Shown: positions 1 to 5,596 of the stretch, piece by piece
Numbering within the stretch: the stretch's first letter is position 1
How the letters are laid out: each line of letters starts with the position of its first letter
Source of the DNA: Mailhella sp.
GTDB taxonomy: Bacteria; Desulfobacterota; Desulfovibrionia; Desulfovibrionales; Desulfovibrionaceae
Reading direction: 5' to 3'
DNA length: 5,596 nucleotides
Assembly: GCA_017522745.1 (NCBI GenBank)
Contig: JAFWYI010000231.1
Location: 1 to 5,596 of the forward strand
The notes under the pieces: model-generated
Databases searched by the model: none
What the model was told of the DNA's origin: nothing
The model's input: the letters and a program-made list of their open reading frames with translations, nothing else
Program-made: the position numbers and the translations under genes

Positions 1-1875
1 CATGATCTTGCCGACCTGGGCACAGTCACCAACCGCAATAAAGGGGATGCCCGCATCGCCCAGAGCAGTAGCCAGACCCTTTTCAGAGCGATAGCCCACA
101 GCGGCAACGATAGAGCTGAAAGGCTGAAGCCAGCGTTCACGCCCACTCGCGTCCTTTACTCTGACGGCACGCGCTTCTGTGATCTCAAGGACCTGAGTTT
201 CCGTAAGGATGTTCACGCCATATTCTTTGAGGCGGAGCATCAGGTAGCGACGAGTGCGGGTCTCCATATCTTTCGCAATATCGGGAAGCATTTCCAGAAG
301 CGTGACCTTTTTACCCTGAGCGGCGAGAAGATCCGCAGTTTCGGCCCCGATGAGCCCACCGCCAAGCACGAGAGGGTTGTCACCGGTTTCCGCGCCATGA
401 AGGGCCTCTGCGGCGACCATGGCACCGGGCACTCGACAGAATCCGGGGAAAACAGGGGCACTGCCTGTGGCAAGGATGATGCTGTCCGCCTGCTCAGCCT
501 TCAGGCTTTCCACCGTCGCTTCTTCATTGAGGCGAATGACTACGCCGGCCTCCTGAAGAGCCTTTTCGTAATAGGCCGGGATCAGTTCGATATCCTGCTT
601 GTAAGGAGGAAGTGCTGCCGTTTCGAGCAGACCGCCAAGGCGGGATCTTTTCTCGATGAGCGTTACCGCATGTCCTCGCTGGGCCGCCGTAAGTGCCGCC
701 TGACAGCCCGCAGGTCCCGCACCGACCACAACTATCTTGCGAGGCTCGGCCGCAGGGGTGATGGCGTAGGCTTTTTCGAGGCCCGTAAGCGGGTTCAAAG
801 CGCACCCTATGCCGGTGCCTCTGGCGGAACCACCAACACATCCTTCGTTGCAGGCTATGCAGCGAATGATCGGGCGATGGGAATACTGCAATTTTTCAGG
901 CAGATAGGGATCTGCTATGAGGGCGCGCCCCATAGCCACCATGTCGGCTTTATTTTCAGTAAGGATCTGCTCTGCCACATCTTCATCCCTGATCTGCCCC
1001 GCCACGATAACAGGAACCGCCGCATTTATACTCTGGCGGATGGCCTGAGCGAGATCGGCATTGCACCCCTTGGGTACGCAGGAAGGAGGCGAAACCATGA
1101 AGTTGGTTTCCCGCAGACCGATGGAAACATGGATGCCGTCACATCCTTCTGCAACAAGAGCTTTGGCCAGCTCCTGCGCTTCTTCCAGTTTTACGCCGCC
1201 AGCCAAACCTTCAACTGCACTCATGCGGTAGAGTACCGGGTAGTCATCACCGACGCGGCGGCGGACTTCGCGGTATACTTCCAAGGCAAAGCGCATGCGG
1301 TTTTCAAGCGAGCCTCCCCAGCGATCCTGCCGATGGTTGGTGTACGGGGAGAAAAACTGACCGATGAGATAGCCGTGTGCGCCGTGAAGTTCCACGGCGT
1401 CGATACCAGCTTTCCGGGCACGCACAGCAGCATCGCCCCAGCTGGTGATGAGCATCTGTATTTCTTCTTCAGAGAGTTCGCGACTGTCAGAGTAGGGAGT
1501 GATGCCGGGGATATTGGAAACGACAAGAACGGCCTGCCCCGAGGCAGCCGGGGAGGCAGCTCGCCCACCATGCTGGAGCTGGATGGAAACCGCGGCACCA
1601 TGTCGCTTCAGCCGGGAAACCATGTTCTTTATCCCGGGGATCATTCTGTCGTCCGAAAGCCCCAGCCCCCGGGAAAACGAATTACCTGAAGGATGGACAT
1701 ACGTGGCTTCCAGGGTGATAAGTCCTGCTCCCCCTTCAGCTCTGGCCTCGTAGTAGTTCACCATGCGCTCTGTGACAGTTCCGTCCGCGGCGGCGAACTT
1801 GGTAGACATAGGAGGAAAGACGATACGGTTTTTCAGGGAAAGAGGGCCGATCTGGATAGGGGAAAAAAGTTTCAT
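1..1875 (-). CDS. NAD(P)H-dependent flavin/4Fe-4S enoate reductase, Old Yellow Enzyme family (2,4-dienoyl-CoA reductase/2-enoate reductase-like), 3' end cut by window
   Basis: Probable cytoplasmic reductase of activated C=C bonds, using NAD(P)H through FAD, a 4Fe-4S cluster and FMN. The frame is open for all 625 codons from ATG 1875 to the window edge. Residues 1-325 form the FMN-binding TIM barrel: QLQHGGR (99-105), HGAHGY (164-169, with Y169 at the position of the family's proton-donor Tyr), DRWGGSLENR (184-193) and MGR (315-317). The cluster ligands C339, C342, C346 and C358 fit C-x2-C-x3-C-x11-C. An FAD-type GxGxxG lies at 385-390 and an NAD(P)H-type GxGxxG at 505-510. The final AVGDCAQVGKIM (614-625) is the usual motif close to the C-terminus, so only a short tail is missing. 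There is no signal peptide. GGAGAG precedes the ATG. The sigma-54 promoter at 1908-1923 implies control by the divergent regulator. The barrel segment around 246-265 looks more like enoate reductase/BaiCD-type enzymes than E. coli FadH. The family is secure; the substrate is unknown. Confidence 0.95.
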   Translation of the reverse strand, partial: MKLFSPIQIGPLSLKNRIVFPPMSTKFAAADGTVTERMVNYYEARAEGGAGLITLEATYVHPSGNSFSRGLGLSDDRMIPGIKNMVSRLKRHGAAVSIQLQHGGRAASPAASGQAVLVVSNIPGITPYSDSRELSEEEIQMLITSWGDAAVRARKAGIDAVELHGAHGYLIGQFFSPYTNHRQDRWGGSLENRMRFALEVYREVRRRVGDDYPVLYRMSAVEGLAGGVKLEEAQELAKALVAEGCDGIHVSIGLRETNFMVSPPSCVPKGCNADLAQAIRQSINAAVPVIVAGQIRDEDVAEQILTENKADMVAMGRALIADPYLPEKLQYSHRPIIRCIACNEGCVGGSARGTGIGCALNPLTGLEKAYAITPAAEPRKIVVVGAGPAGCQAALTAAQRGHAVTLIEKRSRLGGLLETAALPPYKQDIELIPAYYEKALQEAGVVIRLNEEATVESLKAEQADSIILATGSAPVFPGFCRVPGAMVAAEALHGAETGDNPLVLGGGLIGAETADLLAAQGKKVTLLEMLPDIAKDMETRTRRYLMLRLKEYGVNILTETQVLEITEARAVRVKDASGRERWLQPFSSIVAAVGYRSEKGLATALGDAGIPFIAVGDCAQVGKIM

Positions 1876-1907
1876 AATCTCTCCAGCAAAAAAGGATGTT
1901 TTTGCCA

Positions 1908-1923
1908 TGCAATAATTATGCCA
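1908..1923 (-). promoter_or_regulatory. Sigma-54 (-24/-12) promoter of the reductase gene
   Basis: The minus strand reads TGGCATAATTATTGCA. The GG (-24) is at 1921-1922 and the GC (-12) at 1909-1910, with exactly 10 bases between them, matching the RpoN consensus TGGCAC-N5-TTGC. The inferred transcription start is near 1897, giving a leader of about 22 nt before ATG 1875. The element matches the transporter promoter at 4428-4443 at 15 of 16 positions. Confidence 0.9.
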
Positions 1924-1961
1924 ATAATTTTTTCAATATTATCAGCACAATACCAGAATAG

Positions 1962-1998
1962 AACGACTAAAAATTAGACATGTCTTTTGTGGACATGT
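1962..1998. promoter_or_regulatory. Upstream activator site for the sigma-54 regulator (reductase/regulator side)
   Basis: This site holds a perfect 10-bp palindrome AGACATGTCT (1976-1985). A second GACATGT (1992-1998) repeats the one at 1977-1983 at a 15-bp spacing. The block 1962-1985 matches 4316-4339, upstream of the transporter, at 21 of 24 positions. The palindrome centre lies about 59 bp upstream of the reductase -24 element, within the range normal for enhancer-binding proteins. Binding by the adjacent regulator is inferred from position, symmetry and recurrence. Confidence 0.8.
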
Positions 1999-2016
1999 AT
2001 TTTTTTTAGATGTAAT
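1987..2016 (+). promoter_or_regulatory. Weak candidate sigma-70-type promoter of the regulator gene
   Basis: A possible -35 TTGTGG (1987-1992) and -10 TGTAAT (2011-2016) are separated by 18 bp. This would start transcription near 2023. Both hexamers depart from consensus and the region is T-rich, so the call is tentative. No -24/-12 element was seen facing this gene. The -35 overlaps the distal ACATGT of the activator site, which would allow autorepression. Confidence 0.3.
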
Positions 2017-2029
2017 TTTAGAAAAAAAC

Positions 2030-2038
2030 AAAAAGGTG
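2030..2038 (+). promoter_or_regulatory. Ribosome binding site that selects ATG 2045 for the regulator
   Basis: An AAAAAGGTG stretch places AGG 8 bases before ATG 2045, a workable Shine-Dalgarno spacing. The in-frame GTG at 2036 lies inside this stretch and has only A-rich sequence without a purine-G core ahead of it, so it is the less likely start. Confidence 0.6.
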
Positions 2039-2044
2039 TTCAGC

Positions 2045-3985
2045 ATGGATGATCTGTTGAGTGAACAGCTTCTCACGGAATGGGAAAAATTTCAAAACGG
2101 AAAAGAGGTGAACGAATCCATCATCAGGCCGAACATCCTGCGCTCATGGATACGCTGCCGCCAGATGAACGTGGACCCCGACATGGGGAATCGTCGTCGC
2201 CTCGACAAGGATGAACTCGCGGAGACCCTGCAGAAAAACACTACTATCCTCAATATTGCCAGGGGGATAATGGAGAAGCTCTACACTCCTATCGCCAGCT
2301 CTGGAAGTATCATTTCCTTTGCCGATATCAATGGCGTGATCCTGCACAGCATATATGACATCCAGAAAAAATATCCTATCCCCAATATCGTATCTGGCAG
2401 TATCGCCACCGAAAGTTCCTCCGGCAGCAACGCCATCAGCCTCTGCCTTGAAGAAAAAAGAACCGTGGAAACAAGGGCCGCAGAGCATTATTGCCGGTCT
2501 CTGCATGGCTGGTTCTGCTGTGCATCCCCCATCTGGAATCCGCGGAACGAGATGGTAGGCATACTTAATGTGACCCTGCCGTGGAAAATGTACCATCAAC
2601 ATACCATGGGTATGGTCGAAAGCTCCGCGCATGCCATCTCTGAGCAGATCCGCCTGCATGATCTGCTCAAGGAACAGCGGACCATTTTCGAAATGATCGA
2701 CGAAGGTCTCATCGTGCTTGAACGAGACGGAAGGATACGCTCGCTCAATCATAAGGCCCAGCTCATGCTCGCGCTTTCCTCCAGGCAATGCTGGCTCAAC
2801 ATCGAGGATATCATCTTTTCCAAGGACATCCTGCAGGCTCTGCTTGCCGACAATGCCAATTTCCACGATCAGGAGGCGCAGATCCTGCTGAAACATGGGC
2901 TCGTCAACTGCATGCTCTCCGTCGTCTGCATGAGCGAAAGTGGAACGCGCATCGTCACGCTTCGAGAAGTCAGACGAGTCAAAGAATCTGCAACACGGAT
3001 AGTAGGCGCAAAAGCCGTGTTCAATTTCAAGCACATCGTGGGCGAATCGCAAACCTTTCAAGCTATCGTGCAGCAGGCGAAGCGTGCGGCCCGCAGTGAT
3101 TCGACCGTACTCCTTCTGGGGGAAAGCGGAACCGGCAAGGAACTTTTCGCTCAGGCCATCTATAACTCGAGCATCAGAGCGACAGAGGCTTTCATCACAG
3201 TGAACTGCGGCGCTTTGCCGCGTGAACTGGTGCAGAGTGAACTGTTCGGCTACGACGAAGGCGCTTTTACAGGGGCAAGCCGTTTAGGCAAGCCCGGCAA
3301 ATTCGAACTGGCTGACGGCGGCACTATTTTTCTTGATGAAATAGGCGAAATGCCTCTGGATGCTCAGGTCTCTCTTCTGCGTCTGCTCCAGAACGGCGAA
3401 GTCACCCGCGTTGGCAGTAAATACACCAAACGCGTCAATGTTCGCGTGATCGCGGCGACCAACAGAAACCTGCTTGAAGCCATACAGGACCGTTCTTTCC
3501 GCGAAGATCTTTATTTCCGGCTGAATGTCATCCCGCTGAACATCCCTCCGCTACGGGAACGCATCAACGATATCCCGCTTCTTGTTCAGCATTTTCTTCA
3601 GCGTTTCCGTACCACATTAAATAATTCCGAACTGCGCATTACAGACAGGGCTATGCAGATGCTTGAAATGTGCTCATGGCCTGGAAATATCCGCGAGTTG
3701 GAAAACGCCGTTGAACGGATGGCCTTCATGGCTCCCGAGTCTGGCATCATTGATGTGGACCAGATCTCTGCGACTATCCCGAATACTGCTCAGGGGGAAA
3801 GCAAGAACATCACAGAACCCAGACAGGGCATGCTGGAGCTCATCGAGAAAGAAAATATCATAAAGGTACTGAAGGAAAACGGCGGGAATATACGCCTTTC
3901 TGCACGGCTCCTCGGTATCTCTCGCAGCGGCCTCTATGTAAAAATGAAGCGATACGGAATATCGCTGAGCCTATGCAGAGCCTGA
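2045..3985 (+). CDS. Sigma-54-dependent activator, AcoR-like (GAF-PAS-AAA+-Fis HTH)
   Basis: Enhancer-binding protein of 646 residues that would use ATP hydrolysis to open RpoN promoters. The N-terminus carries the SWIRCRQMNVDP signature of AcoR-type regulators. A GAF-like sensor domain follows at about 55-205, including the AEHYCRSLHGWFCCASPI segment typical of this group. A PAS-like domain spans about 213-315 and begins TIFEMIDEGLIVLERDG. The AAA+ domain (about 330-565) has Walker A GESGTGK (359-365), an intact GAFTGA loop that contacts sigma-54 (406-411) and Walker B GGTIFLDE (425-432). WPGNIRELENAVERM follows. A Fis-type HTH closes the protein (about 613-640, GGNIRLSARLLGISRSGLYVKMKRYGI). 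There is no receiver domain, so control by a small ligand is more likely than phosphorelay. An alternative GTG start at 2036 would add three residues. It is divergent from the reductase, upstream of the transporter, and flanked on both sides by matching activator sites. The ligand is unknown. Confidence 0.96.
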   Translation: MDDLLSEQLLTEWEKFQNGKEVNESIIRPNILRSWIRCRQMNVDPDMGNRRRLDKDELAETLQKNTTILNIARGIMEKLYTPIASSGSIISFADINGVILHSIYDIQKKYPIPNIVSGSIATESSSGSNAISLCLEEKRTVETRAAEHYCRSLHGWFCCASPIWNPRNEMVGILNVTLPWKMYHQHTMGMVESSAHAISEQIRLHDLLKEQRTIFEMIDEGLIVLERDGRIRSLNHKAQLMLALSSRQCWLNIEDIIFSKDILQALLADNANFHDQEAQILLKHGLVNCMLSVVCMSESGTRIVTLREVRRVKESATRIVGAKAVFNFKHIVGESQTFQAIVQQAKRAARSDSTVLLLGESGTGKELFAQAIYNSSIRATEAFITVNCGALPRELVQSELFGYDEGAFTGASRLGKPGKFELADGGTIFLDEIGEMPLDAQVSLLRLLQNGEVTRVGSKYTKRVNVRVIAATNRNLLEAIQDRSFREDLYFRLNVIPLNIPPLRERINDIPLLVQHFLQRFRTTLNNSELRITDRAMQMLEMCSWPGNIRELENAVERMAFMAPESGIIDVDQISATIPNTAQGESKNITEPRQGMLELIEKENIIKVLKENGGNIRLSARLLGISRSGLYVKMKRYGISLSLCRA

Positions 3986-3992
3986 TCAAAGC

Positions 3993-4025
3993 ATCCCCCT
4001 TCCATTTACAGAAGGGGGATTTTTA
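3993..4025 (+). terminator. Intrinsic terminator after the regulator gene
   Basis: A perfect 10-bp stem, ATCCCCCTTC (3993-4002) with GAAGGGGGAT (4011-4020), encloses an 8-nt loop and runs into a T-tract to 4025. It begins 7 bases after the regulator's TGA. This separates regulator transcription from the transporter, which has its own promoter. Confidence 0.93.
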
Positions 4026-4315
4026 CATTTAAAACTACATTGTTTTGCCAGTTCGCAGCGGAGCGGGAATTGTTCTTGAGGTAAAACATTCCTCTGCATT
4101 CCGTGTAAGCGAGGGAGATTCAACCCCTAAAGATTTCACAGCTTCTTTCAAGGAAGAGGAAAAATTTATGAACTCTCGGATGAGCTACTCCCCGAAAAAG
4201 CGCACGCAGGGAGGAATAGCATCTGTCTCCTTCCTTCCCTCAGTGGTCTTACTGAACCGAAGACTTCACCTCTCTGTTGAAATAGCGAGGTCACCATGCC
4301 CATGACCAAATTAAA
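4026..4315. other. Gene-poor stretch between terminator and transporter control region
   Basis: No protein or RNA gene is recognised here. The longest forward reading frame, from TTG 4045 to 4305 (86 codons), has a composition unlike a conserved protein. An internal ATG at 4168 would give a 45-residue peptide ending at 4305. It has a purine-rich stretch with GAGG about 8 bases upstream and a basic start (MNSRMSYSPKKRTQ), but no recognisable domain. Short inverted repeats occur, such as GTCTT/AAGAC around 4247-4265, but none forms a convincing riboswitch or terminator. It may be decayed coding sequence. Confidence 0.4.
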
Positions 4316-4353
4316 AACGTCTACAAAATAGACATGTCTATGGGCCCATGTGT
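4316..4353. promoter_or_regulatory. Upstream activator site for the sigma-54 regulator (transporter side)
   Basis: The site contains a perfect 12-bp palindrome TAGACATGTCTA (4329-4340) abutting a second perfect palindrome ATGGGCCCAT (4340-4349). An extra half-site GTCTA (4319-4323) lies to the left, making an inverted pair with TAGAC at 4329-4333. The block 4316-4339 matches 1962-1985 at 21 of 24 positions on the same strand. The 12-bp palindrome centre is about 95 bp upstream of the -24 GG, a typical enhancer distance. Recognition by the neighbouring activator is inferred. Confidence 0.82.
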
Positions 4354-4427
4354 AAAAAGAAGACACATTTCCATTCATAATGCTAAAAAAAACAAAAAAT
4401 TCAAACTGGATAGCTTTTAGGGAGAAC

Positions 4428-4443
4428 TGGCATGATTATTGCA
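4428..4443 (+). promoter_or_regulatory. Sigma-54 (-24/-12) promoter of the TRAP transporter gene
   Basis: The element reads TGGCATGATTATTGCA, with GG at 4429-4430 and GC at 4441-4442 and 10 bases between. The transcription start should lie near 4454, leaving a leader of about 25 nt. It differs from the reductase promoter at only one of 16 positions. A-tracts at 4385-4392 and 4394-4399 lie between it and the activator site and could assist looping. Confidence 0.93.
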
Positions 4444-4465
4444 TAAGTCTAAGAGTATTTTAATT

Positions 4466-4474
4466 AGGAGGAGG
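4466..4474 (+). promoter_or_regulatory. Strong ribosome binding site of the TRAP permease gene
   Basis: AGGAGGAGG ends 3 bases before ATG 4478, and its first GGAG core sits 7 bases from it. This is much stronger than the regulator's site, which fits high expression of the structural gene and low expression of the regulator. Confidence 0.85.
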
Positions 4475-4477
4475 CTT

Positions 4478-5596
4478 ATGGTATTCTCTTTCACTCGTGA
4501 AGGGATAAAACCCATTGCTATGGCCATCGGACTGGCACTCGCGCTGTTTCAAATCTGGTTCACAACGGGTTTCGGTGTTCTTGATGGCTCCATGATGCGT
4601 GTTGTCTTTGTGGGTGCTATCACTGCGCTTATTTTCCTGTACATCCCCTACAGAAAGTTTGGCAAAAACGAAAAAGAGCCGACCTGGAGCCTTCTTCTCG
4701 ATATCTGCCTCGCTATTATCGCTCTTTCCGTGGTCGTGTGGTATGGCATCCATCTGAATGAAATCACTACACGCATGCGTTATATCGATGAAGTTTCCGA
4801 CACAGCCAAACTCCTTGGATGTATCACGATTCTGCTGACTCTGGAAATCACTCGCCGTACCACGGGCTGGGCGCTAGTGATCGTTTCAGGAACACTCATC
4901 ATCTATACGTTCTTTGGTGAAATGCTCCCTCGCGCGGTCAAGCACAGCGGTTTTGATTTCGGCACCATCATCGAACACCTCTTCCTGCTCAACGAAGGCG
5001 TGTACGGTATTCCGATCGGCACGGCTACGTCTACCCTTTTTGGATTCATCATGTTTGGGACTTTTCTTGAGAAGTCCGGCATGAGCTCTATTTTTATGGA
5101 TCTGGCCTGTTACCTTACAAGAAATTCGCAAGGTGGTCCTGCGAAGGTCGCCATTTTTGCTTCTGCATTGTTTGGCACCATTTCGGGCTCTGCGTCCGCC
5201 AATGTTTACGGAACCGGCATCTTTACCATCCCGCTTATGAAAAAAGTCGGCTATCGCGCCCCCTTCGCCGGCGCCGTTGAAGCGGTTGCCTCCACGGGCG
5301 GTCAACTCATGCCTCCAGTTATGGGAACCGCAGCGTTCCTTATGGCCGACCTTTCTGGTGCCGGCTATCTCGCTGTTGCCAAGGCCGCCCTTCTGCCCGC
5401 TATCCTGTATTATCTGGCGCTGCTGTTCATGATCCACTTCGAAGCCGTGAAGTATAATCTCGGCAAGCTGGACCCTGAACTCGTTCCTTCCGGCCGCGAC
5501 ATCCTGCGCCGCCTGTACTACCTGCTGCCCATCGGCATCCTCATTTTCCTCCTTTCGCTGGGGAACAATGTCACCTACTGTGCCAACATGGCTACC
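4478..5596 (+). CDS. TRAP transporter fused permease (4TM-12TM, DctQ-DctM fusion type), 3' end cut by window
   Basis: Inner-membrane subunit of a tripartite ATP-independent periplasmic transporter. These systems import organic acids with a sodium or proton gradient and a periplasmic binding protein. The 373 residues visible are roughly the first half, since fused permeases are usually over 600 residues. Hydrophobic segments lie near 11-30, 40-58, 71-91, 110-122, 130-148, 178-198, 222-245, 298-320 and 346-363. Family signatures are LEITRRTTGWALVIV (122-136), the GIPIGTATSTLFGFIMFGTFLEKSG region (177-201), GTISGSASANVYGTGIFTIP (233-252) and VASTGGQLMPPVMGTAAFLM (270-289), the last like a DctM re-entrant segment. 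Fused permeases of this kind usually pair with TAXI-type receptors. No receptor gene is in the window, so it probably lies downstream. Its own sigma-54 promoter and the shared activator site tie it to the reductase. The substrate cannot be inferred from the permease. Confidence 0.95.
   Translation, partial: MVFSFTREGIKPIAMAIGLALALFQIWFTTGFGVLDGSMMRVVFVGAITALIFLYIPYRKFGKNEKEPTWSLLLDICLAIIALSVVVWYGIHLNEITTRMRYIDEVSDTAKLLGCITILLTLEITRRTTGWALVIVSGTLIIYTFFGEMLPRAVKHSGFDFGTIIEHLFLLNEGVYGIPIGTATSTLFGFIMFGTFLEKSGMSSIFMDLACYLTRNSQGGPAKVAIFASALFGTISGSASANVYGTGIFTIPLMKKVGYRAPFAGAVEAVASTGGQLMPPVMGTAAFLMADLSGAGYLAVAKAALLPAILYYLALLFMIHFEAVKYNLGKLDPELVPSGRDILRRLYYLLPIGILIFLLSLGNNVTYCANMAT

Noticed and set aside
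397..1689. A 430-codon open frame on the plus strand
   Set aside because: It is antisense to the reductase, whose minus-strand frame shows every expected family motif. The plus-strand product has no recognisable domain and no ribosome site.
2036..2044. GTG 2036 as the start of the regulator
   Set aside because: The GTG lies inside the best ribosome binding stretch and has none of its own. ATG 2045 is correctly spaced from AAGG.
2144..3061. A 305-codon open frame on the minus strand
   Set aside because: It is antisense to the GAF/PAS half of the regulator, with no recognisable family and no promoter or ribosome site.
4045..4305. An 86-codon frame starting with TTG, with a faint resemblance (TPKDFTASFKEE) to the start of IS3-type OrfA proteins
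   Set aside because: The resemblance is a few residues only. No HTH, no second transposase frame, no terminal inverted repeats and no target duplication are visible.
4040..4315. A riboswitch or structured leader before the transporter
   Set aside because: It lies upstream of the sigma-54 transcription start near 4454, so it would not be in the transporter mRNA. No known riboswitch core was recognised.
4166..4378. A 70-codon minus-strand frame in the intergenic region
   Set aside because: It has no ribosome site, no recognisable domain, and runs through the activator site.
4886..5437. A 183-codon open frame on the minus strand
   Set aside because: It is antisense to the TRAP permease and yields a charged, low-complexity product typical of the complement of membrane-protein codons.

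Overview
The window is a bacterial locus with three protein genes and two regulatory intergenic regions. Its features are a sigma-54 (RpoN) enhancer-binding activator, two canonical -24/-12 promoters, a fused TRAP transporter permease, and a flavin/iron-sulfur reductase of the 2,4-dienoyl-CoA reductase/2-enoate reductase class. This set suits a Gram-negative anaerobe or facultative anaerobe. A Desulfovibrio-like sulfate or sulfite reducer, or a Synergistetes-type bacterium, would fit, but this is inference from gene content and no marker gene is present. Coding DNA is of moderate GC and the intergenic DNA is strongly AT-rich.

Layout: (1) 1-1875, minus strand, an Old Yellow Enzyme-type reductase. 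It starts at 1875 and runs uninterrupted off the left edge, lacking only a short C-terminal tail. (2) 1876-2044, a divergent control region holding a sigma-54 promoter for the reductase, an upstream activator site built on ACATGT palindromes, and a weak candidate vegetative promoter for the regulator. (3) 2045-3985, plus strand, an AcoR-like activator (GAF, PAS, AAA+ sigma-54 interaction, Fis-type HTH), followed by a strong hairpin terminator. (4) 4026-4315, about 290 bases with no convincing gene. (5) 4316-4474, a second activator site, A-tracts, a second sigma-54 promoter and a strong ribosome binding site. (6) 4478-5596, plus strand, the first 373 residues of a fused 4TM-12TM TRAP permease, cut by the right edge.

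How they fit together: the two -24/-12 elements match at 15 of 16 positions. The two upstream sites share a block that matches at 21 of 24 positions. One pair drives the reductase leftward and the other drives the transporter rightward, and the presumed activator gene lies between them. The simplest reading is a self-contained regulon in which the activator senses a small molecule, switches on TRAP uptake of an organic acid, and switches on a cytoplasmic NAD(P)H-dependent reductase that acts on it. The reductase family suggests an alpha,beta-unsaturated carboxylate or its CoA ester, perhaps used as an electron acceptor. The substrate cannot be read from the sequence.
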